A stretch of DNA of 64,000 nt from Undaria pinnatifida (lineage: Eukaryota; Sar; Phaeophyceae; Laminariales; Alariaceae), in assembly GCA_012845835.1 (NCBI GenBank), contig JABAKD010000016.1, positions 13,055,507 to 13,119,506 on the forward strand, written 5' to 3'. The translations under genes were made by a program, and so were the position numbers. The notes beneath the pieces were generated by a model. It had not been told where the DNA came from. It worked only from the letters and a program-made list of their open reading frames with translations, and ran no database searches. This document shows positions 21,909 to 31,924 of this stretch, piece by piece (the first letter of the stretch is position 1; each line of letters starts with the position of its first letter).

Positions 21909-22534
21909 TATTATGGAAGTGTTAGCACATAGCCATTATGAGTCAACTTTTTTTTTTTTTTTTTTTTTTTTATCCTCCGGCGGATGGGGAAAAATAAAGC
22001 TTTAGCTCACCACACTTCCACGTATTTTCATACGCGTCGTGTGTCGATTTAACTCAGTTGCTTTCGCAGCCCAACGCTAGCTGGCGCACCCTTCGAGTCC
22101 CATTGTAGGTATAGCGTGAGCCGAAATGAGTCAACGTTCAGTAGCACTGCTCTTGTGTATCGTAGATCTCATATGTGTCGGTTTGATTGTAATGTACGTA
22201 TGTGTGCGGAGGAATTAGTTCCGTAGGATTCTCCGCTTGATACCCAGGTCGCTCACTCTCTCGTGTGGCTCTCTCTTGTAGATCTTTCCGGATCATAGCT
22301 GTCTTGGTAATCTCTGGGAAGCAGCCGTCGTCTGGGCTCCTGCAACTCTGCGGTTTATATCTGTGTGTATTGGCCAAATTAAGCGCCACCGTTGTACTAT
22401 TCAACATCTTCCCTGCATCTCGGAAGCAATTCATCTTCCAGGCTATCCTTTCGCACCGTGCTATCACCTCGACTAACGTCGACGGCACAGCCTCTCAAAC
22501 CACCGTGCCAGGGTACCACACATTATCAACGACA
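21909..22534 (+). repeat. 5' LTR of Copia element (interrupted by a SINE-like insert)
   Basis: After removing the 188-bp insertion (including one copy of its target duplication) the LTR is 438 bp. That equals the 3' LTR minus a 30-bp tandem duplication. It contains GTTAGCACATAG and ends ATCAACGACA. Confidence 0.85.
21948..22125 (-). mobile_element. SINE-like retroposon in Copia LTR
   Basis: A 24-T tract followed by about 154 bp, that is, a poly-A tail on the minus strand. It is flanked by the 10-bp duplication ATGAGTCAAC (21938-21947 and 22126-22135), and the uninterrupted 3' LTR shows the empty site. Next to the tail is the near-palindrome ATCCTCCGGCGGAT. No clear tRNA A/B boxes were found. 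A second copy lies at 41251-41395. Confidence 0.82.
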
Positions 22535-23230
22535 GGTTACGAAGCTTCGTGTGTGTGATTGGGGGCCTGCGGCGACTGCGCGTCTACTGCTTTCACCGAG
22601 TGCTGTGGAGAGTTCACCCGTCCTCCAGGATTTGAAAATTTTTGGATCCTCCAGGATTTGGATATTTTTGGAAATTTTTCCGCGGGGAGCTACTGCCGGA
22701 GTCTGCTTTCTGCTGGAGGCCACACCGAGTCAACCCGCTTGCTTACTGGGCCCGGACGGATCACCTGGGTTCTCGGCTGCACGCTCGGTACGCTACTGTT
22801 TGTGCAAAGCATTCGGGAGCACAATTTCTAGGCGTTGATTTCGGTTGGCGAATAGGGTTCTGCAGGTTGTTAGTTCTGCGCGCGGCGCACCGTTCTCGGT
22901 GTTCTTTGTGTCTGTAACTGGCGACCAAAATCGCCTACGCGTGGTTCTTTCGCGAGGCGTAGTCTATCCAAGATATCACCCACGTACCGAGTTGCCGGCT
23001 TGATAGCGTGTGTAGGCTGAGGATACGACTGCTAGCTGGTAGCCACCTGCTGATGCCGCTACACCTACGTGACCCGGTCACGTAAATTTGCCTGCGCGTT
23101 GTGGTATACGCGAGGTATACCTGCGCGTTGTGGTATACGCGAGGTAGGTCTGTCCAAGATATCATCCTCGTGCTGTTTCTTTGATCGGTTCGTGTGTAGG
23201 CTGAGGATCTGACCAGGCCTGTTTGTATCA
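22535..23230 (+). other. Copia leader/gag region, no intact frame
   Basis: No intact gag N-terminus. A roughly 250-bp stretch contains a repeated TCCAAGATATCA...GTGTGTAGGCTGAGGAT segment (about 22970-23020 and 23154-23210) and two copies of CTGCGCGTTGTGGTATACGCG. Confidence 0.5.
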
Positions 23231-23464
23231 TTGCAGCAGCCAAAAGTCTACGCTGCAAGACGCGAAGCAAGTCTCAGCGGTGCATCTGACCCGTGTACCT
23301 GCAGGACGAGGCCGGAGCTGGCTACTCCATCGTCTCAACACCGCAGTTTCACCACCTGGGGGGCCGCGATGGCGGCGTCCTCATCCGACCCGTGCCATCG
23401 ATGCAAGGCGTATGGGCATCTCAAGCGTGACTGCCCCCAACAAGTGCAGAAGCGTTTACCGTGA
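23231..23464 (+). pseudogene. Copia gag fragment with CCHC zinc knuckle
   Basis: The frame ends with CHRCKAYGHLKRDC, a C-x2-C-x4-H-x4-C nucleocapsid knuckle that binds element RNA. The knuckle sits at the C-terminus of a 77-codon remnant. The stop at 23462 separates it from pol, and no protease or integrase follows. Confidence 0.75.
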
Positions 23465-23509
23465 ATAGGGAGTTTCCCGACGTCGCCCACAGGGACGGCA
23501 CATTCGGCT

Positions 23510-24392
23510 TTACGGAATACGCGTACGCTGCGAGAACAACGCAACCGAATGTTCTACGGACAATCAAGGAAGCGCGGGCCACGCCCGAAGCCGCCCAATG
23601 GAACGCAGCAGCAGAACGCGAGATCGCGAGGCTTACAGATCGTCAACTTTACGGCTTGTTCCGCGCTCTGCCGTTCCCGCTGGACGGAAGTGAACCAATT
23701 CGAAATGGATGTTCAAGCGCAAGGCGGACGGCTCCTTTAAGGCTCGTGTAGTGGCTCAAGGTTGGAACCAAGTTCCTGGCCTTGACTCTGGCAGCATCTA
23801 CGCCCCGGTGTGCATGATTCAGAGCGTGCGGATCATATGCTGCATAGCTGTGCACTTCGGCCTGCTTCTACACCAGATGGACGTCTCAACTGCCTTCTTG
23901 TACGCGGATACCCAGGAGTTGGTGATCGTCGAGCAGCCGCCTGGTTTCGAGGTCAAGGACGAGGATGGAGGTGAGCTAGTGATGCAGGTAGAGAAGAGCC
24001 TCTACGGGCTGGCCCAAAGCCCCGGGAACTGGTTCAACACCATCGATCCCGCCCTTGTCGAGATTGGCTTCGTTCCGCTTCAGTCCGACACGTGTGTCTA
24101 CTTGTACGATCACGACGGTGTTCGGATCTACTTGACCCTCTACGTGAACGATCTCCTTCTGGCCAGCAACAACTCTGACGCCATGGCGATGGTGAAACAG
24201 AAGTTGAAGCACATCGCGCTGCGCTTCTTCTTCATCCGAGAGCTCGTGTCGGAGGGAAGGATCTCCACCCACTACATCCCCACCGACATCAACCCTGCCG
24301 ACATCGGCACAAATCACCTGAACAAGCATCGCTTCAGGAACCTGCTGGACATCATCAGCAACCTCAACGTGAACGACTTCATCAACAGCTAG
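23510..24392 (+). pseudogene. Copia pol fragment: reverse transcriptase with deleted RNase H
   Basis: Frames 23461-23751 and 23709-24392 join by a frameshift near 23700. Recognisable Copia RT motifs: EAAQWNAAAEREI, FKRKADGSFKARVVAQGWNQ, MDVSTAFLYAD, EKSLYGLAQSP and LTLYVNDLLLAS. The catalytic YVDD reads YVND. After KQKLKHIALRFFF the frame jumps to the C-terminal STHYIPTDINPADIGT, so most of the thumb and RNase H has been deleted. It is a non-functional remnant. Confidence 0.85.
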
Positions 24393-24709
24393 TTCATCAT
24401 CAACAGCCAGTTCAATCAGTCGTGTTATATGTTTGTGTGTTTGTGTTGAATCTGTGCTGTTTGTGCAAATCAACTTGCTCTTTCTGTAGTCGACATTCAG
24501 CATCACTGGTTGAACGAGCCATGTACGATTGGAAGTGGTCGTCTGGTTTGTGCAGTAGCAGATACTCTTTGGCAAGCGCATGAATGTATAGTTGCACGTA
24601 TAGGACTGAAACATCACGTGGTACTTTAGTGGTTGAAACGCATGAAACAAAAATACTTGCTTGAATTAATCATCATTAGTTTGGTACGAGTTAGAGCAAC
24701 TTCCATCGA

Positions 24710-24716
24710 GGGGGAG
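24710..24716 (+). other. Copia polypurine tract
   Basis: GGGGGAG directly before the TGCTATGG start of the 3' LTR, the usual place for the plus-strand priming tract. Confidence 0.65.
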
Positions 24717-25184
24717 TGCTATGGAAATGTTAGCACATAGCAATTATGAGTCAACGTTCAGTAGCACTGCTCTTGTGTATCGTAGATCTCATATGTGTCG
24801 GTTTGATTGTAACGTACGTATGTGTGCGGAGGAATTAGTTCCGTAGGATTCTCCGCTTGATATCCAGGTAGCTCACTCTCGCGTGTGGCTCTCTCAGGTA
24901 GCTCACTCTCTCGTGTGGCTCTCTCTTGTAGATCTTTCCGGATCATAGCTGTCTTGGTAATCTTTGGGAAGCAGCCGTCGTCTGGGCTCCTGCAACTCTG
25001 CGGTTTATATCTGTGTGTATTGGCCAAATTAAGCGCCACCGTTGTACTATTCAACATCTTCCCTGCATCTCGGAAGCACTTCATCTTCCAGGCTATCCTC
25101 TCGCACCGTGCCATCACCTCAACTAACGTCGACGGCACAGCCTCTCGAACCACCGTGCCAGGGTACCACACATTATCAATGACA
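24717..25184 (+). repeat. 3' LTR of Copia element
   Basis: 468 bp, nearly identical to the 5' LTR apart from an extra tandem 30-bp copy of GTAGCTCACTCTCNCGTGTGG. It ends ATCAATGACA, followed by the ATTTC target duplicate. Confidence 0.85.
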
Positions 25185-25259
25185 ATTTCCAAATTAACGT
25201 CATTTGCAAACTCCTCTCCCAGGCAACCTGATATAGGCCCAACATCGTTTTTTTTATAC

Positions 25260-26095
25260 TCTATCTGCCAGATAGCAACAGGTAGCAGCATTATAATTGC
25301 ATTCGAGGAATTGAATGACGAAGGCAGCGACGCCGTGTTTCACGCCTAGAATACTGTCAGCAAGTCTCTCAACGATCAGAATATACACACACAGACAGTC
25401 GGTCTGCGAGCCTCGGATCTAGATATTATCATGCATGGTGTAGCAGAAATTAGCTCAGTGCGCGCCTCTCAGTGTCAACGTAGAGAACATGCCGCATACA
25501 TGGCCACCCCCTTGCTGGCCCTGGATGCTTTGGTTTAGTCAAAACACCTAGAAATGCGCTCGAAACGTCTCTTCGTGGCCAGACTAAAGGGTCAGTCTTC
25601 GTGGGCTCGGAATCGGATTCACGCAAGAAACTGCAGAAATAAGTAGTCCAATGTTAGTCTATATCGATCTCTTGGCATTACTTTACATTCTACACGCGTA
25701 GACTATGTATTGTGTAGTAATGGTATTGAATCGAACAAACCAAAGTGCTGCCCGCCCTACCCGGAGCAACGCCGGCACCCATGCGGAGCCCTTGTGATAA
25801 TATACGGTGGTCCCGATCGACCGAAAGATGCGACCGCGAAGGGATCGACGGCGGTCTGCCGAGCGAAATATATCAACCCAGCAATGCCAACGTGTATATG
25901 AGACTTGTTCTACAGAAGAAGCGGTATACTGGAGTAGCACTTGATGGATTGCTGCACAACGTTCGACGTACAACAGCAGTAGTGCTTGCTCGTCCGTGCG
26001 GGTGGATGGAGTAGAATTCATGGCGAAGCATTTGATTGGGATCACCACACGAGGATCGATGAGCGGATGCATATATAGACTATATATATTCTATA
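25260..26095. other. Unassigned region
   Basis: No domain-bearing frame, repeat or element end recognised. A 129-codon minus-strand frame at 25683-26072 has no motif and no splice context. Confidence 0.3.
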
Positions 26096-26100
26096 TATTA

Positions 26101-26640
26101 TAAAAACAAAGATAATCTCCAGCTAGCTGTGAGATCGAAGATTTTGTCGAAACTCATCTTGGCAAGCTGTGTGTGATACTCCGATCGCGCGTATTACTGG
26201 GTGTGTGTCCTCATTAAGGATATAGGTCGGCGATTCCCCTTGGAACTACAGGGCAGCTATCAGGGTCAACAGGGTGACTCACAGTCTGTGCGCGGAAACT
26301 ATAAAACCCGCTTGTGAGGGGGATAAATCTGACAGCTGTGGAAGGAAAAGCATCGGTTTATCAAGTGAATCCTGTAAGTCGTATAACCGGTGAGGGGAGG
26401 GCGGAGTTGTTAAGGGCGTGGGGGCCTGGGTTTGAACAAGAGGGAGCAGGGGGGGGGGGGGGGGGGCAACTTAATCTGTGCGCGGAAACTATAAAACCTT
26501 CAAGGGGGCAAATCTGACGGTTGTGCAAGGAATGCATCAGTTTATCATGCATATCCTGTAAGTCGTACAACCAGCGAGGAGAGGGCGGAGTATTCGAAGA
26601 GGTGGTTTTTGTTTTAGGGAGGGGGGAAGGGGATTTTCAA
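26101..26640 (+). repeat. Dispersed repeat family 1, copy 1 (poly-G associated)
   Basis: Shares AGCTGTGAGATCGAAGATTTTG, GATACTCCGATCGCG, TCCCCTTGGAACTACAG and GGAAACTATAAAACC with 45259-45735. It contains two subunits, each with GCGCGGAAACTATAAA, AAATCTGACRGYTGTG and TCCTGTAAGTCGTA, the first ending in a G run. A third degraded subunit begins near 26921. No coding potential seen. Confidence 0.82.
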
Positions 26641-26730
26641 CAGCGTTAGGTCGCATAGGTGTAGGGGCTTGCTATACGCGTGGTGCTAGATCTAGGCGAT
26701 GGTGCGGGTGGTGGGGAAGGAGGGGGCGTT

Positions 26731-26905
26731 GGGGGGGGGGGGGGGGGTGAATTGGAGCTACGGCATGGATGGCTAGAAACATAGACTAATGGGGTGATAT
26801 CGACTACCTGGTAGTATTAATTACTCAGGCAGATTTGATTTTAGGTGGGGCGTTCGAACAAGCTTAGAGAGATCGGGGGGTGGGGGGGGTGGGGGGGGGG
26901 GGGGG
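26731..26905 (+). repeat. Two poly-G tracts
   Basis: G runs at 26731-26747 and 26875-26905 (the second broken by a few T). Each precedes or follows a subunit of dispersed family 1. Confidence 0.85.
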
Positions 26906-27189
26906 ACGGGCGGGAGACCTCAATATGTGTGCGGAAACTATAAATCCTTTCAGGGGACAAATCTGACGGTTGTAGAAGGAATGCATCAGTTTATATCACC
27001 TGCCTAGTATTGTTTTTTTTCTAGCAGATTTGATGTTAGGTGTGGTATACAAAACAATTTTTAGGTATATATGTTGTTGTTGTTGTACTCACATTAACTC
27101 GCAAAATCAAGTCAGTGGTCACAGGACAGACAGGCTCACACAATGTCATGGCTTATTATGCGGAGTGAGAATGCCAAAGGGTAATTAAT

Positions 27190-27838
27190 TGTCAAAAAGG
27201 GGGTATAGCCATATATATACCCATGGGTGTTTCAGTCATTTCGGGGTACAAAGTAAACACGGCGCGGAAAATGCCTGCGCTTGCCCCAAACGGCCTAAGA
27301 TGCAGTTCTGACGCGCTGGCATGACGCTCGCAGCCTATCATGCCGAGCACCCACACCTTTTTTTTTTCGGGCACGGTATTGGGGCGAACGGGACCGCGGC
27401 GAAGGAGGGGGCAACCTAATCTTCCCTTTTGGCTAAAATGTGGGAGGGTACGTATACATACCCCACAAAATCTACTGAAATTCTCCTCTACCCCGTTGGA
27501 CTGCACTTGTGCCCCCTTTGACCGAAAAAAGTACCCCCGCATGACCGGTTTTGAAGCCTTCAAAAGCCACTATAGCAATCCTGACTTCACTTCACCGCCC
27601 AACGGCCCGAACAAACCACGAGCGGAACATCCAGTGGCCTCGAGTAGCTGCGATCGTTTGTCTCCGAAATTACGGTGAACAGGAAACAAACTACTGGTAA
27701 ACAAAACTAATCTTCAAGGGCAACTACGTAGGCCCGGGAAATATATTTTGCTTCTTGCGAAATGCGAAATTTTATCGGAGAACTAGAACACAGAATCCTA
27801 CTCTTAAGACAAGTAGGGCCATACGTGGGCAGGTCCTG
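27190..27838 (+). repeat. Left inverted arm of the foldback element
   Basis: Begins GTCAAAAAGGGGGTATA and ends GGGCAGGTCCTG. Visibly diverged from the right arm, with indels especially at 27660-27780. Confidence 0.8.
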
Positions 27839-28096
27839 CCCGACCCGCGACCCGCTGCCCACCGACGTGCTGTGTTCGGCGCTATGGGCCGGAGGGAACA
27901 CACGCGCATATGGCAGCATTCACGACGGAGACAATGATAACCAACGGCATAGTAAGCCTGTGCCCGTGCGCGTCGAAGATCAAAGTAATTGCATCCTCTT
28001 ATTCATCACCGAGAACGTTACGAAGGTTATCTGATACGACATGAAAATATCGCAGAAAACACGTAGTACTAGAGTAGCAGTAGACAGGAGAGATGT

Positions 28097-28370
28097 CCCC
28101 CTGTAGCGCCGGTTGCCCGCTACAGTAGTCAGTGCCTGTGGCATTGCGTGTCACAAAATGTGTACAACAAGCAGTGCTGGAAGTATCGGGAGTAATAACG
28201 GTTGTCGCAAACGATACGATATGAGAATGCGACTACAGCAGCAGTAGATATTACTCTATAGTGCCGGTTGCCCGCTACAGTGCCTGTGACATCGCCTGGC
28301 ACAAATGTGTATAACAACCGGTACTGGAAGTATCGGGGGTATTGCCGGTTGTTGCCGTAAAAAGAGAAGG
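28097..28370 (+). repeat. Tandem duplication in the foldback element centre
   Basis: TAGCGCCGGTTGCCCGCTACAG ... GTGCTGGAAGTATCGGGAGTA at 28106-28195 recurs at 28258-28345 with small changes, a period of roughly 155 bp. Confidence 0.78.
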
Positions 28371-28415
28371 GAATATAGGCGGTTGTCTCCCTGCGCGCAC
28401 TGGAATTGTTGGAGC

Positions 28416-29050
28416 CAGGACCTGCCCACGTATGGACCTACTCGAAGTAATAAGAGTAGGATTCTGTGTTCCGGTTCTTCAATTAAATCTCGCATTTCTC
28501 AGAAGCCGACACATTTGCCGCTTGTCTTCGTGGTTTCCCTTGAAAAATTGTTTCGTTTAGGCTGTTTCCTGTTGCGTCATTTGATTTTTTTGGACACAAA
28601 CGATCGAAGCTACTCGCGACCACTGGATGTTCCGCTCGTGGTCAGTTCGGGCCGTTGGGCGGTGACGTGCAGTCAGGCTTGGTATAGTGGCTTTTGAAGG
28701 CGTCAGAACCGGTCATGCGGGGGTACTGTTTTCGGTCAAACGGGGGGTAATTGAAGTCAAACGGGGGTAGAGGATACATTTAGTAGGTTTTGCGGGGTAT
28801 ATACCTCCCCACGTTTTAGTCAAGACGAGGGATTAGGCTGCCCCCCTCCTTTGCCGCGGCCCCGTCAGCCCCAATACCGTGCCCGAAAATAAAAAAAAGG
28901 TATGCATGCTGGGCATGGGCTACGGGCATCATGCCAGCGCGTGAGAACTGCATTTTAGGCTGTTTGGGGCAAGCGCAGGCACGTTCCGCGGTCGTGTTTA
29001 CTTTTTACCCTCAAATGACCAACAAAAACGTAGGGTATACCCCCTTTGAC
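28416..29050 (-). repeat. Right inverted arm of the foldback element
   Basis: Reverse complement of the left arm, ending TATACCCCCTTTGAC just before the second AATGCCAAA. Confidence 0.8.
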
Positions 29051-29059
29051 AATGCCAAA

Positions 29060-30110
29060 CAACATAAATAATCACCAGGCGTGGAGGTACATGATGGCCT
29101 TTGTACTGCTGTAAGATCAGTGATCCGTCGCATGGAGTCGTACAGGGGCGGGAAGCAGATACTGGCAAGCGTGGCGGGACACGTCGACGGTTGATGCGAA
29201 CGTGTGGGCGTGAGTCAAAACGTTGGTGTATGGGATCGAGCGGTATCTTGCGGCGTTGGCCAAGCTACCCGTCGTTTGTCCGCGAAAGTCACCACGAGCC
29301 TACGCAGCCCTTGGCGCCGTCAAAGTAATCGGTACTGCAAACAGCTCGAGACCGTTTAACTTCGAGCTCATCTAGCAGCCGTGTCGGCAACGTCAACGTA
29401 CGGAGCTGTCGCATGAAACCATCTTCCATCCACGTTCCCACAGCGTTCAAAGTCGCTCTGAGCTACCCCCTTTCTCTGTAATAATGCGTTGGCTAAGGAA
29501 AGCCCCGATTCAACATTTTTATAAAGAACAGCCTCAGTGGGGACGCGAGGTGTCGATGCTGGATACGTCACTCTCCTCCATAAAATTGAAAGGCATCTCA
29601 TTCATTTAAGTTCATCCCAAAACCCCAGAGGCAACGGCAGAACAGGGCAGAATATGGCACTGCAGCCATGTGCTCAAGACCCACGCGAACGTTGCCAGTA
29701 TTCTCTGTATGCATGCCGCCTGACAGACGCGTGACAACACGTATCTTACAATCCATGATACCACTGCTGTCCCGCTGTAGTTTCATAAATAATCTATAGG
29801 TACGCGTGCCGTGCACCGTCCCCCCGCTTCCCCAAGGCTGTTTTCCCGGCGGCCGGCAAGAGTTGCAGTCTCCCGTGCAACTTCACGACCGTTTCTGATT
29901 GTGGGGGACAAGCATCATTCCTGCCGTTATGGCCAAAACTGAAGGTCCCACGGCGGTATGTTCTACCCCATAGCATGGTGGTTGCGACCTGCTGCCCGCA
30001 AACCAGGTTTAAGTGATACCTGGAGCAATACAACCACATTTGCAGGTTTGCCCGTATTTCGAGCTTGTCCCGCGCATCGTTCCCTCCGACGCCCTGTTGT
30101 GGATAGCGCT
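29060..30110. other. Unassigned region
   Basis: A few 60-80 codon frames, none with a recognisable domain. The minus-strand frame at 29368-29601 contains TEAVLYKNVESGLSLANALL and looks protein-like, but no splice structure was found. Confidence 0.3.
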
Positions 30111-30111
30111 A

Positions 30112-30499
30112 TCCACACAGAGCGCGAGAAGCGAGGCACCGTGTACGCTATTTTCATGGCTAGCGCGCTTGCTGGCAATCGCCTAGGAATCCTTGAAAAT
30201 ATAGCATCATACCCTTTCCTTGCCCCCCTTGCTTTCTGAGTAATACAGCATAGACTGCCCCGTCGACCGAACCGCTGTTATCTTCGACATGTACGCCCCC
30301 ACAACTATCCGTACAGAGCGGGAGAAGCGAGGCACCGGGTGCGCTCCTTTCATGGCTAGCGCGCTTGCTGGCAATCACCTAGGAATCCTTGAAAATACAG
30401 CATCATACCCTTTCCTTGCCCCCCCTACTTTCTGAGTAATACAGCATAGACTACCCCGTCGACCGAACCACTGTTATCTTCGACATGTACGTTCCCACA
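30112..30499 (+). repeat. ~195-bp tandem duplication
   Basis: Two copies (from about 30112 and 30307) share GAGAAGCGAGGCACCG, TTTCATGGCTAGCGCGCTTG, CTTTCTGAGTAATACAGCAT and CTGTTATCTTCGACATGTACG, with a handful of substitutions. Confidence 0.9.
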
Positions 30500-30648
30500 A
30501 GAAAAAGCGCCAACGACAGCGGCACCGCAGGCGTGTCACGCCTGTAGTTTTTTCACCCACAAGGTTATCAACGGAGACCTTAGATAGCGCGAAGATCTTG
30601 TGCGCAGCCACCGACTGATGTGATCAAGAGGTGATAACTTTGTTTTTC

Positions 30649-30703
30649 TAACCCTAACCCTAGCCCTACCCTAGCCCTACCCCTACCCTAGCTCTACCCC
30701 TGG
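30649..30703 (+). repeat. Interstitial telomere-like repeat
   Basis: CTAACCCTAACCCTAGCCCTA continues as CCCTAGCCCTACCCCTACCC. The CCCTAA units correspond to a TTAGGG-type telomere, degenerating rightwards. It is flanked by non-telomeric sequence on both sides. Confidence 0.82.
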
Positions 30704-30709
30704 AACTTG

Positions 30710-31792
30710 ATTGTTCCGACGGTGACACCAACAGCCGTTAACATCAGCGCGCAACCTTTTCACACTCGTTGCTGGATGCCCTCTCCTGCGGGGCGGACAT
30801 GCGTTGCCTTCCCCAGCGCCACGTCGCACAGCAGTGTTGCTGGGTCGTGATTATCGGCTTGGTTTTAATCAACGCTCAAACAGCACCCTGCCCTCTCGAC
30901 ACTCCGGCGATTGGTTATGATCGCAGCGAAAGCTGGATCGCAGCACCACTTGTTTCAAGACTCCTATCTGCTTACGTTCGTTGCCATCAAGAGCAACTTC
31001 TTCAGCCCGCAAACGTTCTTTATACAGCAAGTTGTTGCACTTTGGCATTCAATTGTTGGCCAAGACTGTACACCGAAAACCTGCTGCTCCAGACTTGTCG
31101 TATGCACTGTATATCGTAAAAGGGGCGGCAATAATAGTATCGATAAGTCGATCGTCCGGCTGGTCGGGACAACTCCTTTCGCGCCCCCCCCCCCCCCAGC
31201 CCCCCGCAGGTGACGTTGATTTTATTCCCAACCTAAACAATTAAAAGCTCAGGCGAACGCCCGCATCAAAATAGCAACGCCTTTGTGGCGTTGCTTGTCA
31301 GCAAGAACGAAGCTCTCCGCAGATCTCCACTTCCTCTGGAGTTACCCCCAGCAGTTGTTCACCTGTCAATTGAACAGCAGCTAGCTTGGTTGACCGGCAC
31401 ATTGATGGATTTGATGGAAAACTGCTACGGAAGTTCCAAAAGTGGGCAGTCTGGAGCCGAACGGAGGTCTGCACTGTAGAGCTCGTACTCGCCCCGCGCG
31501 TCAGCGTATGGCGGTACAGCACGTAAGCACTAATAAATGTATACGCACACAACTCAAATCATTGGGCTTCATTACGGTTCGCATCACACTGTCATATTCG
31601 CACGAAAATTAAACTGTGCCTGGTACCTGGTATATACGCATCGTGATGCCTATCGTTCACCAACACTGCTAAGGTGCGACAACCTGTCCCTGTTGGCAAT
31701 CAGAACGAGGTCTTGCGCATTGGGCGTACAATGGACAATGCGTGCACAGATCGTTATTCCTCGGGCATAAAAGCGCCGCTCGAATCGAGCGG
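30710..31792. other. Unassigned region downstream of the SDR gene
   Basis: Overlapping plus-strand frames (30769-31244) share no recognised domain. A 14-C run lies at 31184-31197. This is 3' of the SDR stop codon and would include its 3' UTR. Confidence 0.3.
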
Positions 31793-31924
31793 TCAGTTAG
31801 TCCTCACCATTTCGGGGTGGAGATCAATTATCGTGCCCGTCATCATCGCGCTCGCGTCGGATAGGAGATGTCCGACGGTCGCAGCGATGTCTACCGGGCG
31901 TAGCAACCGGCCCATCACGTGTCC
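31793..31924 (-). CDS. SDR gene, last exon
   Basis: 43 codons and TGA, from CTTGCAG|GGACAC. It encodes GHVMGRLLRPVDIAATVGHL and then LSDASAMMTGTIIDLHPEM. G-R-L-x-x-P-x-D-I-A and S-x-x-x-T-G-x-x-I-x-x are the standard SDR C-terminal motifs. Phase 0 with the previous exon. Confidence 0.82.
   Translation of the reverse strand, partial: GHVMGRLLRPVDIAATVGHLLSDASAMMTGTIIDLHPEMVRTN

Larger units (their letters stand above)
21909..25184 (+). mobile_element. Copia-type LTR retrotransposon (degenerate, internally deleted)
   Basis: Two LTRs flank a 2.2-kb interior with a gag zinc knuckle and reverse-transcriptase fragments. The flanking 5-mer ATTTC occurs at 21904-21908 and 25185-25189. A paralogous uninterrupted repeat unit at 21337-21420 (AAATGGCAT...CCAAATT) shows what the site looked like before insertion. 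A GGGGGAG polypurine tract precedes the 3' LTR. Protease and integrase are missing. The RT box reads YVND rather than YVDD, so it is not autonomous. Confidence 0.85.
27179..29050. mobile_element. Mutator-like foldback element with ~640-bp terminal inverted repeats
   Basis: The left arm (about 27190-27838) is the imperfect reverse complement of the right arm (about 28416-29050). Paired landmarks include GTCAAARGGGGGTATA at the ends, CGGGCACGGTATTGGGGC, CGAGCGGAACATCCAGTGG and ATACGTGGGCAGGTCCTG at the inner ends. A 9-bp direct repeat, AATGCCAAA, flanks the element (27170-27178, 29051-29059). Nine-bp duplications and very long inverted arms are typical of Mutator-like elements. The 560-bp centre has no transposase, so it is non-autonomous. 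Confidence 0.78.
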
